NCBI GenBank assembly: GCA_905181765.1
Contig: CAJIYW010000007.1
Location: 62,001 to 126,000 of the forward strand
Source of the DNA: Flavobacteriales bacterium UBA6772
GTDB lineage: Bacteria > Bacteroidota > Bacteroidia > Flavobacteriales > Flavobacteriaceae
Direction of reading: 5' to 3'
DNA: 64,000 bases
Below the pieces are notes generated by a model. It was not told the DNA's origin. It saw nothing but the letters and a program-made list of their open reading frames with translations, and made no database searches. Position numbers and translations under genes: made by a program. Below, one piece after another: positions 45,447-55,309 of this stretch; the first letter of the stretch is position 1, and each line of letters opens with the position of its first letter.

Positions 45447-48400
45447 ATGACAACAGCAAACTTTAAAAAATGGAACCTTATCTTAGGATGGCTCACATTT
45501 ATAATTGCTCTAATAACCTATTCTTTAACCTTAGAACCTACGGTTAGTGCTTGGGATGTTGGAGAATATATTGCTACTTCTGTAAAACTAGAAGTTGGGC
45601 ATCCTCCAGGAGCACCTTTATTTCAAATGTTAGGTGCATTTTTTGCAATGTTTACTTCAGAGAGTTCAGAAATTGCTAAAATGGTGAACTTTATGTCTGC
45701 TTTAGCAAGTGCATTTACTATTTTATTTATGTTTTGGACCATTAGTAACCTCGCTGAAAAACTAGCCTTAAAAACAGGTAAAATTACAGAAGGTAGTTAC
45801 ATTGCTATTTTAGGAAGTAGTATTGTTGGCTCTTTAGCTTATACCTTTTCAGATAGTTTTTGGTTTAGTGCGGTAGAAGGCGAAGTGTATGCTATGTCTT
45901 CATTTTTAATGGCTATCTTATTTTGGCTTGGTTTAAAATGGGAAAGCGAGTTGCACACTACTAGAGGTAACAAATGGTTGATACTTATAAGTTTTGTAGT
46001 TGGTTTGTCTTTTGGTGTTCACATACTTTCTTTATTGGTAATTCCTGCCATTTTTATGTTGTATTTCTTCAAAACCTATAAAAACATAAATTTAAAAACT
46101 ACAACTATTGCTACCATTTTAGCTGTTTTTGTCTTGGCTTTTGTATTCAAATTTTTATTTCCTTTTACATTAAAATTCTTTAGTGCTTCAGAATTATTTT
46201 TTATCAACACCATAGGTTTGCCTTTTAATTCTGGAAGTATTATTGCTGCAGTTATTTTAATAGCGCTTTTCTTTTTTGGTTTAAAATACACTAGAAAACA
46301 TAACAGAGTTCATACAAACACTTTAGTATTGTCTGTGCTTTTTATTATGATTGGTTTTTCTTCCTGGATGATGCTGCCAATTAGAGCAAATGCGAATACA
46401 ACCATTAACGAAAACAATCCTTCTAGTGCGCGTGAGTTATTAGCCTACTATGAGCGCGAACAATACGGAGATGCCAATGTTTTCTATGACACGTACTATT
46501 CTAATACCTTTGAAAGAACGCAAGATGCTAAGCAACCATACAGAGATGACAAGCCTAAATATGAAAAGAAAAATAGCGAATATGTTATTGTAAATAAATA
46601 CAAAAACGTAATACCGAATTATTCCGACAAACACAAAGGATTTATTCCAAGAATGGTAAATCCCGCTGCAGAAAAAATGTACAAAGCTATTGCTGGAATT
46701 CCAGAAAACAGTAAAAGAAGACCCACTTTTGGTGAAAATCTTAAATTTATGTTTAGCTATCAATTTGGCTATATGTATGGACGTTATTTTATGTGGAATT
46801 TTGCAGGTAGACAAAATGACATTCAAGGAAGGTTAGATATTTTTAATGGAAATTGGATTAGCGGAATTGATGCCATAGACGAAACAAGACTCGGTTCTCA
46901 AAAACAACTTCCAACCCAAGCTATAGAAAATAAAGGAAGAAATAAATACTACTTTTTACCCCTTATTTTAGGACTTCTTGGATTATTTTTTCAAATTAAA
47001 TGGGACAAAAATAATTTCTTCACCCTCTTTTTATTTTTTGCTTTTACAGGTTTTGCAATTATTTTTTATACAAACCCGAAGCCTTTTGAGCCAAGAGAAC
47101 GTGATTATGCAATTGTAGGTAGTTTCTATATTTTTGCTATTTGGATTGGTTTTGGTGTCTTAGCACTTTATGAATATTTAAAGAACTTTGCCAATAAAAA
47201 AACAATTGCAATTGCAGTGTCTGTAGTTTCTTTGTTAGCTGTACCCACATTAATGGCCTCAGAAAACTGGGACGATCATGACCGTTCTGACAGATATACA
47301 ACCCGTTTAAATGCACAAGCATATTTAGAAAGTTGTGATGACAACGCTATTCTATTTACCATTGGAGATAATGATACGTTTCCGCTCTGGTACATGCAAG
47401 AAGTAGAAGGTATTAGAACCGATTTAAAGTTGGTAAACACCAGCTTATTTGCAACCGATTGGTACATAGACCAAATGAAGCGTACAACCTATGACGCACC
47501 TCCTATTCCGTCTCAATTAAAACACGACCAGTATAAATATGGAAGTTTAGATATTGCCTATCACATAGAACACCCTAGATTTAAAGATTCTGTGATCGCA
47601 ATTAAAGATTTTATGCGCTGGATCTCTTCAGATAGTGACGCTACGTATTATATTGATGAAGAAGAAAATATTAAAGAGAAATTCTATCCAACAAATCGTA
47701 TTCGAATTCCTGTTAACAAGGAAAATGTTTTAAAAAGTGGTGTTGTTGCTCAAAAAGATGCAAACAAAATTGTAGACTATATAGACATTACTATTGATGA
47801 CAGAGGGATTACTAAAAACCGTATTTTAATGCTAGACATCTTGGCAAATAACGATTGGAAACAACCGATCTACTTTACTGGCGGTGCAAACGCAGACGAG
47901 GAATATATTTGGCTTAAAGATTACTTGCAGTTAGATGGTTTGGCTTTTAAATTAGTACCCATAAAAACACCTGCAAAATATATGGATGCAAATGGCAGGA
48001 CTAGAGAAGTAAGCTTATTTGATATTGGTAGAATCGATGCCGAGAAAATGTATGCAAACATTAACAAGTTAGATTGGAGAAACATTAACAGCGGTAAAAT
48101 ATATTTAGACGAACAAACGAAAAGAAATGCCATTTCTATGAGAAATAGCTTAATGCGTTTGTCTGATGCTTTTGCAAAAGAAGGTGACACTTTAAAAGCT
48201 GTTGAAGTTTTAGATTTATCTTTAGAAAAATTACCAATAGAAAAATTTGACCACTATAGCCTATCTTTAGGGTATCCTGAGATGTATTATAACTTAGGTG
48301 AAGATGAAAAGGCGCAACAAACTGTAGAAACTTTAGCACGTTTAATTACAGAAAAATTAACTTGGTTAAGTACTTTTAATAAAAATAATAGCGATCTTGT

Positions 48401-48581
48401 TTTTGATGAAATTGATACTTCTTTATACATGTTTAAAAACTTAATAGACCAAGTTGAACAAGGAAGTACAAATAAAGATTTTGTATCTAAAATTCAAACA
48501 GATTTTATGGATACCGTAAAGCTTTTTGAATATTTAATACCTGATGAAGAACCTACAGATTTAGATTTTCTAGAAGAATAA
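45447..48581 (+). CDS. DUF2723 protein, O-mannosyltransferase-like membrane glycosyltransferase
   Basis: A 1044-residue protein from the ATG at 45447 (a TTG 36 bases earlier is in frame but adds no conserved residues). The first 550 residues hold about 11-13 membrane helices with the family signature AWDVGEYIATSVKLEVGHPPGAPLFQMLG near residue 37 and VEGEVYAMS. The rest is a large soluble part with an EPRERDYAIVGSFYIFAIW region, DHDRSDRYTTR, and a helical-repeat-like tail. DUF2723 proteins resemble PMT-type enzymes and are implicated in O-glycosylation of exported proteins in Bacteroidota. Glycosyltransferase activity here is inferred from family. Confidence 0.85.
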   Translation: MTTANFKKWNLILGWLTFIIALITYSLTLEPTVSAWDVGEYIATSVKLEVGHPPGAPLFQMLGAFFAMFTSESSEIAKMVNFMSALASAFTILFMFWTISNLAEKLALKTGKITEGSYIAILGSSIVGSLAYTFSDSFWFSAVEGEVYAMSSFLMAILFWLGLKWESELHTTRGNKWLILISFVVGLSFGVHILSLLVIPAIFMLYFFKTYKNINLKTTTIATILAVFVLAFVFKFLFPFTLKFFSASELFFINTIGLPFNSGSIIAAVILIALFFFGLKYTRKHNRVHTNTLVLSVLFIMIGFSSWMMLPIRANANTTINENNPSSARELLAYYEREQYGDANVFYDTYYSNTFERTQDAKQPYRDDKPKYEKKNSEYVIVNKYKNVIPNYSDKHKGFIPRMVNPAAEKMYKAIAGIPENSKRRPTFGENLKFMFSYQFGYMYGRYFMWNFAGRQNDIQGRLDIFNGNWISGIDAIDETRLGSQKQLPTQAIENKGRNKYYFLPLILGLLGLFFQIKWDKNNFFTLFLFFAFTGFAIIFYTNPKPFEPRERDYAIVGSFYIFAIWIGFGVLALYEYLKNFANKKTIAIAVSVVSLLAVPTLMASENWDDHDRSDRYTTRLNAQAYLESCDDNAILFTIGDNDTFPLWYMQEVEGIRTDLKLVNTSLFATDWYIDQMKRTTYDAPPIPSQLKHDQYKYGSLDIAYHIEHPRFKDSVIAIKDFMRWISSDSDATYYIDEEENIKEKFYPTNRIRIPVNKENVLKSGVVAQKDANKIVDYIDITIDDRGITKNRILMLDILANNDWKQPIYFTGGANADEEYIWLKDYLQLDGLAFKLVPIKTPAKYMDANGRTREVSLFDIGRIDAEKMYANINKLDWRNINSGKIYLDEQTKRNAISMRNSLMRLSDAFAKEGDTLKAVEVLDLSLEKLPIEKFDHYSLSLGYPEMYYNLGEDEKAQQTVETLARLITEKLTWLSTFNKNNSDLVFDEIDTSLYMFKNLIDQVEQGSTNKDFVSKIQTDFMDTVKLFEYLIPDEEPTDLDFLEE

Positions 48582-48586
48582 AAAAA

Positions 48587-49228
48587 TTGAAATTTTATTC
48601 ACCAAAAACGCCGGGTTATATTATGAGATTTTTCTCTAAATATACTTGGCGTTTTTCTAGAGATGTAAAAGAAATCTACCTCACTTTTGATGACGGGCCA
48701 ACACCAGAGATTACCCAATTTGTTTTAGATGAATTAAAAAAATACAATGCAAAAGCCACGTTCTTTTGCATTGGTAAAAATATCCAAAATCACCCTGATA
48801 TTTTTAAAAAAATTAAAAAATCAAAGCATTCTATAGGCAATCACACTCAAAATCATTTAAATGGTTGGGCCACTAAAAACAAAGATTATATTGATAATTT
48901 TTTGCAATGTGAACATATTATTTCAAAGACTTTAGATAAGAGTGCGAAATCAAAATTATTTCGCCCTCCTTACGGAAAGATTAAAAAGAGCCAAGCTAAA
49001 CCAATTCTAAAAAAAGGTTATCGGATAATAATGTGGGATGTTTTATCGGCAGATTTTGACGTTTCGACTTCTAACGAAGAGTGTTTACGCAATGTTTTAA
49101 ACAATACTAAAAACGGCAGTATTATTGTATTTCATGACAGTGTAAAAGCATCTGAAAAATTGAAATTTGTCTTACCTAAAGTTTTAGAAGAACTCTCTGA
49201 TAAAGGATTTGTTTTTAAAGCAATTTAG
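48587..49228 (+). CDS. Polysaccharide deacetylase (NodB-type)
   Basis: A 213-residue enzyme with the carbohydrate esterase 4 motifs TFDDGPTP (metal-binding Asp pair), HSIGNHTQNH (metal-binding His pair) and RPPYGKIK, plus VFHDSVKASEKL near the end. A TTG start at 48587 is chosen because it yields the conserved opening KFYSPKTPGYI...W; the first ATG (48623) would remove it. Such enzymes deacetylate N-acetyl sugars in peptidoglycan or exopolysaccharide. There is no signal peptide, which fits the short flavobacterial type. It begins five bases after DUF2723 and is probably coupled. Confidence 0.88.
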   Translation: MKFYSPKTPGYIMRFFSKYTWRFSRDVKEIYLTFDDGPTPEITQFVLDELKKYNAKATFFCIGKNIQNHPDIFKKIKKSKHSIGNHTQNHLNGWATKNKDYIDNFLQCEHIISKTLDKSAKSKLFRPPYGKIKKSQAKPILKKGYRIIMWDVLSADFDVSTSNEECLRNVLNNTKNGSIIVFHDSVKASEKLKFVLPKVLEELSDKGFVFKAI

Positions 49229-49253
49229 AAATATAAATTAGCTTTAAAAGAAT

Positions 49254-49547
49254 TTAAACATATTGTTTTACTAAACCTATTAAAGTCTTAGCATCTTGAG
49301 CTCCCGTCTGGCGCCATTTCATTTCTCCATCTTTATAAATCATAAAAGTTGGATTTCCTTTTACACGCAAAGCATCTACCAGAATTTCATTTTTAGTAAT
49401 ATCTATCTTAATTACTTTTGCACTATCTCCTAAACCTGCTGCCACGCTTCTTAGCATTTTTATGGTATTTTCTAAATCTCCATAATCTGCATAAAAGTCT
49501 ATAAGAACTGGCTTTTGAAAATTAATTAATTCTCCAAATTTTGGCAT
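49254..49547 (-). CDS. Thioredoxin-fold protein lacking the CXXC active site
   Basis: The ATG at 49547 gives 97 residues in clear thioredoxin register: GELINFQKPVLIDFYAD, KVIKIDITKNEILVDALRVKGNPTFMIYKDGEMKWRQTGAQ with the cis-Pro in GNPTF. Where thioredoxin has WCGPC, this protein reads YGDLEN, so neither redox cysteine is present and the mature domain has no Cys. It is therefore not a disulfide reductase; a binding or regulatory role is more likely. An upstream reading to 49613 adds 22 unrelated residues with two Cys. It lies 88 bases beyond the metallophosphoesterase gene on the same strand. Confidence 0.82.
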   Translation of the reverse strand: MPKFGELINFQKPVLIDFYADYGDLENTIKMLRSVAAGLGDSAKVIKIDITKNEILVDALRVKGNPTFMIYKDGEMKWRQTGAQDAKTLIGLVKQYV

Positions 49548-49635
49548 AAGACAAGTTTTTGAAAAGTGAAGCCCGTATAAATTACACATTGCCTCCTTTT
49601 CAAATATAATCAATCTATATTTAATGAACTGATTG

Positions 49636-50856
49636 TCAAGACTTTTTAAGTTCTATAACTGTTATTTCTGGCCAAATACCCACTCTCCCTGGAAATGCAT
49701 GATATCCAAAACCTCTGTTTACATTTATAACTCTGCCTGCTTCTTTGTACAAACCTGCCCATTGTTTGTAGGCATATTTAGACGGACTCCATTTAAACCA
49801 ACCCGGAATTTCGATACCCATCTGCAAGCCATGTGTATGACCGCTTAAAGTTAACTGATAATTAAAAGGGTCTTGTTTTACTTTCTCTTCCCAATGACTT
49901 GGATCATGAGACATTAAGATTTTAAAATCTTCTTTTTGAATACCCGCGGCCGCGCGTTGTAAATCTCCTGCTTTATTAAATCCCTTTCCCCAATTTTCTA
50001 CACCCAAAAGTGCAATTTTTTGGCCGTCTTTTTCTATATAACGGTGTTCATCTAGCAATAAATCGAATCCTATATTTTTATGAATATCTTTTACTTTTTG
50101 AAAATTATCTATTTTATCCTGCGGATTGTCCCAATCCATATAATCTCCATAATCATGATTTCCGAGAATAGAATACTTGCCTTCTTTAGCTTCTAGTTTA
50201 TCAAAAACAGCTATCCAATTGTCCATTTCATCTGCTTTATTATTTACAATATCTCCTGTAAATAACATAATATCAGATTTTTGTTCATTGATTAAATCAA
50301 CGCCGTATTGTATTTTTTCCTTATTAGTGAAACTTCCAGAATGAATATCAGAAATTTGTGTAATTGTAAAACCATCAAAAGCTTCTGGTAAATCATCAAA
50401 AAATAACTGATATTTAATCACTTTATAATTGTACTTTCCTTGCACAATCCCATAGATAAAAGATATAAATGGTATTGCCGCCAAACCTAAACTTATTTGA
50501 GAAATAAACTTTCTTCTGCCCGCTAATGGCATCGTATTTCCTGAGGTAACTGCTGAAATTAATTTTAAGATCCATCTATAAATATCTTCACCAAACATAA
50601 AAATAAGCACCACCAGCTTTGGTATTAAAACTGTTAGTAAAATACCCATTGCCATTTGAAATTGGGGCGTTTGCCCCTGCGTTCTATCGTAAGTTAAAGC
50701 AACATATGCAAAATTTGCATAGACGGCAATACTTACAAATAGCCAAGAATATCGAATAACTTTGCTTTTAGTAATGGTCTTTATAGCCTGAAATGCATAT
50801 ACTTCTAACAAAACGATAATGACAAATAAGATAATTAGACTAATTGCTGTCTTCAT
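49636..50856 (-). CDS. Membrane-anchored metallophosphoesterase (calcineurin-like)
   Basis: A 406-residue protein: about four membrane helices in the first 140 residues, then a calcineurin-like domain with all five motif blocks (TQISDIHSG, FTGDIVNNK, LGNHDYGDY, ILMSHDPSHW, LSGHTHGLQMG). This is the YkuE/YaeI-like group, which includes enzymes acting on lipid or nucleotide phosphates such as UDP-2,3-diacylglucosamine relatives; the substrate here is not predictable. The stretch GNTMPLAGRRKFISQ before the catalytic domain resembles a linker or a Tat-like motif without a matching signal. Confidence 0.9.
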   Translation of the reverse strand: MKTAISLIILFVIIVLLEVYAFQAIKTITKSKVIRYSWLFVSIAVYANFAYVALTYDRTQGQTPQFQMAMGILLTVLIPKLVVLIFMFGEDIYRWILKLISAVTSGNTMPLAGRRKFISQISLGLAAIPFISFIYGIVQGKYNYKVIKYQLFFDDLPEAFDGFTITQISDIHSGSFTNKEKIQYGVDLINEQKSDIMLFTGDIVNNKADEMDNWIAVFDKLEAKEGKYSILGNHDYGDYMDWDNPQDKIDNFQKVKDIHKNIGFDLLLDEHRYIEKDGQKIALLGVENWGKGFNKAGDLQRAAAGIQKEDFKILMSHDPSHWEEKVKQDPFNYQLTLSGHTHGLQMGIEIPGWFKWSPSKYAYKQWAGLYKEAGRVINVNRGFGYHAFPGRVGIWPEITVIELKKS

Positions 50857-51021
50857 AAAACAATTCTATTTTAAAAAATTTATCAAAGATAACTGTTATA
50901 ATTCCGATTGAATTTTAATAGCATGTTAAAGTTTTGTAGCTTTACTGCAGCGTCTGCAGTGTTGCATAGTTTTCACTCATTCTCAAAAAAAAATCATCCA
51001 TAAATAGATTACAAAACTAAT

Positions 51022-53868
51022 ATGTCAGATCAAAAAAGAGTTTTTTTAGTTGATGCTTTTGCATTGATTTTTAGAGGATATTATGCTTTTATTAAGAATC
51101 CACAGATTAACTCTAAAGGCCTAGATACCTCTGCAATTATGGGTTTTATGAACTCGCTTTTAGACGTTATTAAACGAGAAAGACCAGATCATTTAGCAGT
51201 TTGTTTTGACAAAGGCGGAAGTGTAGACCGCGTAGAAATGTTTGAAGCCTATAAAGCAAATAGAGATGAAACACCAGAAGCTATTAAGATTGCAGTGCCT
51301 TATATTCAAGAGATTTTAAAAGCGATGCATATACCCATTATGGTAAAAGCAGGTTTTGAAGCAGATGATGTTATTGGAACACTTTCTAAACAAGCAGAAA
51401 AAGAAGGTTATAAAACTTTTATGGTAACACCAGATAAGGATTTTGCACAACTAGTTTCTGAGAATATTTTCATGTACAAACCTCGTTTTGGCGGTGGTTA
51501 TGATATCTGGGGAGTGCCAGAAGTACAAGAAAAATTTGGAGTAACAGACCCTTTACAAGTTATAGATTTTTTAGGAATGATGGGGGACTCTGCCGATAAT
51601 ATTCCTGGTTTACCTGGCGTTGGAGAAAAAACAGCAAAGAAGTTTTTAGCTGCTTATGGCTCTATGGAAAACCTGTTAGCAAATACTCATGAGCTAAAAG
51701 GAAAAATGAAAGAGAAGGTAGAAGCTGCCAAAGATTTAGGCTTGCTTTCTAAGAAATTAGCAACCATTATGCTAGATGTTCCCGTTACTTTTAACGCGAA
51801 AGATTTTGAACTAAACCAACCAGATATAGAGAAAGTAACAGCACTCTTTAGCGAATTAGAATTTAGAAATTTATTAACTAATTTTACAAAAACTTTTGCT
51901 GTTGAGAGTGCAACTAAAGTAAACTCTGCAGAAAGGACTTCGGAAGAAAAGATACCTGCAATAGCTAAAAAAGTAGCACCAAGTGCTGAAGGCCAATTCG
52001 ATTTATTTGCTGCTCCCGGAACCGGAAGTATTTCTGAGGAAGATGTTGCGTCTGGATTTAAAACCATTGCCAACACAAATCATTTTTACCAACATATAGA
52101 TTCTCCTTTCTCGAGAAAATTACTACTTAAAAAATTAATGGAACAAACTTCTGTTTGTTTTGACACTGAAACCACAGGTCTAAAAGCTTTAGAAGTTGAG
52201 TTGATAGGAATTGCTTTTTCTTACGAAATTGGTAAAGGGTATTATGTTTCGTTTCCCGAAGACCAAGCAGAAACAAAAGCGCTATTAGAAGAATTTAGAC
52301 CTTTTTTTGAAAGTAACATAGAAAAAATTGGGCATAATTTAAAGTATGACATTAAAGTCTTATCAAATTACGAAATGCCGGTAAAAGGAAAATTGTTTGA
52401 TACGATGATTGCCCATTACTTAATCAATCCAGATATGCGTCATAATATGGATATATTAGCAGAAACCTACTTAAATTATCAACCAGTATCTATTACAGAA
52501 CTCATTGGTAAAAAAGGAAAGAATCAGCTTTCTATGCGCACAGTTCCTATTGCAGAGCAAACAGAATATGCGGTTGAAGATGCAGATATTACCTTTCAAT
52601 TAAAACAACTTTTCACAGGTGAGTTAGAGAGTGGAAATGTAACTAAACTTTTTAATGACATTGAATTGCCTTTAGTTTCGGTTTTAACAGCTATGGAAAT
52701 TGAAGGGATCAATATCAATATCGATTTCCTAAATAAGCTTTCTGTTACTTTAACAGCAGACATCAATCGTTTAGAAAAAAATATTTACGAGCAAGCAGGA
52801 GAAGAATTTAATATTGCTTCACCAAAACAATTAGGTATTGTTTTGTTCGAAAAAATGGAATTGGTAAAGAAACCTAAAAAGACGAAAACTGGGCAATATG
52901 CTACCGGAGAGGATATTTTATCTTTCTTAGCAAAAGAGCATGAAATTATTAGAAATATTCAAGAATACAGACAATATAAAAAATTACAAAGTACGTATGT
53001 AGATGCGTTGCCTAATGAAGTGAATTCTAAAACAGGAAGAATTCATACACAATATATGCAAGCAGTTGCAGCAACAGGAAGGCTGAGTTCTAATAATCCT
53101 AATTTACAGAACATACCTATTAGAACAGAACGCGGTAAAGAAGTTCGTAAATCATTTATTCCAAGAGATGAAAACCATGTGTTATTAGCTGCCGATTATT
53201 CTCAAATAGAATTAAGAATTATTGCTGCTTTAAGTGAAGAAGAAAACATGATGGAAGCTTTTAAAAATGGTGAAGATATTCATGCTTCTACCGCTGCAAA
53301 AGTTTTTAATGTTCCTTTAGATGAGGTGACTCGTGAACAAAGAAGTAACGCTAAAACGGTAAACTTCGGAATTGTTTATGGTGTTTCTGCATTTGGATTG
53401 AGTAATCAAACAGACTTATCTAGAAGCGAAGCTAAAGAATTGATTGACACGTATTATGAAACCTATCCGAAGTTGAAAGCATACATGTCTGCACAAGTAG
53501 ATTTTGCCAGAGAAAATGGTTATGTAGAAACGGTTTTAAACAGACGTAGATATTTAAAAGACATTAATTCTAGAAATGCAATGGTTAGAAGTGGCGCAGA
53601 AAGAAATGCGGTAAATGCACCCATACAAGGTTCTGCTGCAGATATTATAAAACTAGCAATGATCAATATTTACAATCGTTTTAAGAAAGAAGGTTTTAAG
53701 TCTAAAATGTTCTTGCAAGTGCATGATGAATTGGTTTTTGATGCGCATAAAGACGAATTAGAAATTATTAAGCCTATTATAAAATACGAAATGGAAAATG
53801 CTTTTAAAATGAGTGTACCGTTAGATGTTGAAGTTGGTATTGGAGAAAACTGGTTACAAGCACACTAG
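51022..53868 (+). CDS. polA: DNA polymerase I
   Basis: A 948-residue enzyme with all three domains. The 5'-3' nuclease occupies about 1-290 (VDAFALIFRGYYAF, VTPDKDFAQLV, LPGVGEKTA). The 3'-5' exonuclease has its acidic residues (FDTETTGL, IGHNLKYDIKVL, YAVEDADIT), so proofreading is likely active. The polymerase has LLAADYSQIELRI (motif A), RSNAKTVNFGIVYGVSAFGLS region (motif B) and QVHDELVFD (motif C). It fills gaps and removes RNA primers. Five bases separate it from a small unknown gene. Confidence 0.97.
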   Translation: MSDQKRVFLVDAFALIFRGYYAFIKNPQINSKGLDTSAIMGFMNSLLDVIKRERPDHLAVCFDKGGSVDRVEMFEAYKANRDETPEAIKIAVPYIQEILKAMHIPIMVKAGFEADDVIGTLSKQAEKEGYKTFMVTPDKDFAQLVSENIFMYKPRFGGGYDIWGVPEVQEKFGVTDPLQVIDFLGMMGDSADNIPGLPGVGEKTAKKFLAAYGSMENLLANTHELKGKMKEKVEAAKDLGLLSKKLATIMLDVPVTFNAKDFELNQPDIEKVTALFSELEFRNLLTNFTKTFAVESATKVNSAERTSEEKIPAIAKKVAPSAEGQFDLFAAPGTGSISEEDVASGFKTIANTNHFYQHIDSPFSRKLLLKKLMEQTSVCFDTETTGLKALEVELIGIAFSYEIGKGYYVSFPEDQAETKALLEEFRPFFESNIEKIGHNLKYDIKVLSNYEMPVKGKLFDTMIAHYLINPDMRHNMDILAETYLNYQPVSITELIGKKGKNQLSMRTVPIAEQTEYAVEDADITFQLKQLFTGELESGNVTKLFNDIELPLVSVLTAMEIEGININIDFLNKLSVTLTADINRLEKNIYEQAGEEFNIASPKQLGIVLFEKMELVKKPKKTKTGQYATGEDILSFLAKEHEIIRNIQEYRQYKKLQSTYVDALPNEVNSKTGRIHTQYMQAVAATGRLSSNNPNLQNIPIRTERGKEVRKSFIPRDENHVLLAADYSQIELRIIAALSEEENMMEAFKNGEDIHASTAAKVFNVPLDEVTREQRSNAKTVNFGIVYGVSAFGLSNQTDLSRSEAKELIDTYYETYPKLKAYMSAQVDFARENGYVETVLNRRRYLKDINSRNAMVRSGAERNAVNAPIQGSAADIIKLAMINIYNRFKKEGFKSKMFLQVHDELVFDAHKDELEIIKPIIKYEMENAFKMSVPLDVEVGIGENWLQAH

Positions 53869-53873
53869 AATAA

Positions 53874-54260
53874 ATGGAATTAGATTATATAGAAAATGTA
53901 AATGGCCTTGGCGAAAATGTTGTTCGATTGTACAACTTTAACAAAGCAGAAGCCATTCAATTTAGAGCTTTACTAAAGGAAAAAATTATTGATAAAAAAC
54001 AAAAACTAGACTTGTCTGAAGTCGATTTTATTACGCCACGTAATTGTAATTTAATTTTTGGCTTGTTTAAATCTGATGAAGGAATTATAACAAAAGATAA
54101 CGAAACTTTCTTTTGTGTTTTAACCTTAATTGGTTTTAAAAATATGTTAAAACTACTAGAGCCATTTTGCAATAAAGAATCTAGAAGCTTTCAATATCTA
54201 TACGATATTGACAATCCTACAGATTTGCTCTTTTCTCCAAGTGCCAGTGCAGTTGAGTAA
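53874..54260 (+). CDS. Small conserved-looking protein of unknown function downstream of polA
   Basis: A 128-residue soluble protein, MELDYIENVNGLGENVVRLYNFNKAEAIQ at the start, with alternating beta and alpha segments and no signal peptide or membrane segment. The section LDLSEVDFITPRNCNLIFGLFKSDEGI and the acidic Ser-rich tail (LLFSPSASAVE) match no family I can name. The five-base gap to polA suggests coupling. A short TAGTAT/ATACTA hairpin followed by CTTTTTCTTTT (about 54266-54292) may end this transcript. Confidence 0.7.
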   Translation: MELDYIENVNGLGENVVRLYNFNKAEAIQFRALLKEKIIDKKQKLDLSEVDFITPRNCNLIFGLFKSDEGIITKDNETFFCVLTLIGFKNMLKLLEPFCNKESRSFQYLYDIDNPTDLLFSPSASAVE

Positions 54261-54399
54261 TAAATAGTATGGAAATACTACTTTTTCTTTTACTTCAATT
54301 TAGTTTGTTTCTAAATTAATGTATCTTTATATTTAAAATATAGATAAGTATACTTAAGCCCCTGCCTATTTTATAACAATTTGTGTAAAATATTTCAAC

Positions 54400-55302
54400 A
54401 TGATTCAGAGAAAAGAAATAGTGCCTTTTATATTTAACAAGCTTCTTTCAGACAGTACCCGTGGAAAAACAGAGAAGATAATTCTTAAATTAGCACTTAT
54501 TAGTTTTTTTATTCATTTGGCAGTTATCTATTTAATGAAGTTTAATTTTATAGATTATCCTTCAAACTCAGAGCTTTTAAAAAACCCGATTTCTGCTGCA
54601 TATACACCTTTTTCTTTTATTCTAATTTACGAGGTTTATCTTCTAATTTACTATTTACCAAGGTCTTTTACAACTTATATAACCAAGCAGTATGAAATTA
54701 TAACCCTAATTATTATTCGTAAATTATTTAAAGATTTATCAGCTTTAGAGCTTACAGAAAACTGGTTCGAAATTAAAGGTGATTTACAATTCACCTATGA
54801 TTTAATTGCCTCTATTTTGCTGTTTTATTTAATCTTTTTATTTCAAAAACAGAAAACAAAACAAATAATATTGCAAGGAGCTATTCAACCAATGGTTGAT
54901 AAATTTGTGAAAAACAAAAAAATAATAGCTATTGTCTTACTTCCATTATTCTTTATTATCGCGGTATATACACTTGCAGATTGGTCTGCAGGAATTTATA
55001 TATTCTCTAACAAATTACCAACATTTGAGAGTATTAATAATCTATTTTTTGATGAGTTTTTTACAGTCTTAATTTTAGTGGATGTGGTACTGCTTTTATT
55101 TTCATTTTTTTACACAGATCAGTTTCATAAGATTATTAGAAACTCTGGCTTTGTTATTTCAACAATTTTAATACGGATGTCTTTTGGAGTAAGTGGTTTA
55201 ATTAGTACAATTTTAATTGTTGTAGCCGTTCTCTTCGGATTGGCAATCATAACCATTCACAATAAATACGAAGCAAACCCACTGCCTGAAAAAACTATTT
55301 AA
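54400..55302 (+). CDS. Multi-pass membrane protein of unknown function
   Basis: A 300-residue protein with about seven hydrophobic helices (near residues 27-45, 68-86, 132-147, 176-195, 219-238, 252-268, 270-286). No transport or catalytic motif is recognised. It begins MIQRKEIVPFIFNKLLSDSTRGKTEKII, and the loop ALELTENWFEIKGDLQFTYD between helices two and three is the most polar part. It stands alone between the polA unit and a convergent outer-membrane protein gene, so context does not help. Confidence 0.7.
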   Translation: MIQRKEIVPFIFNKLLSDSTRGKTEKIILKLALISFFIHLAVIYLMKFNFIDYPSNSELLKNPISAAYTPFSFILIYEVYLLIYYLPRSFTTYITKQYEIITLIIIRKLFKDLSALELTENWFEIKGDLQFTYDLIASILLFYLIFLFQKQKTKQIILQGAIQPMVDKFVKNKKIIAIVLLPLFFIIAVYTLADWSAGIYIFSNKLPTFESINNLFFDEFFTVLILVDVVLLLFSFFYTDQFHKIIRNSGFVISTILIRMSFGVSGLISTILIVVAVLFGLAIITIHNKYEANPLPEKTI

Positions 55303-55309
55303 ACTTCAA

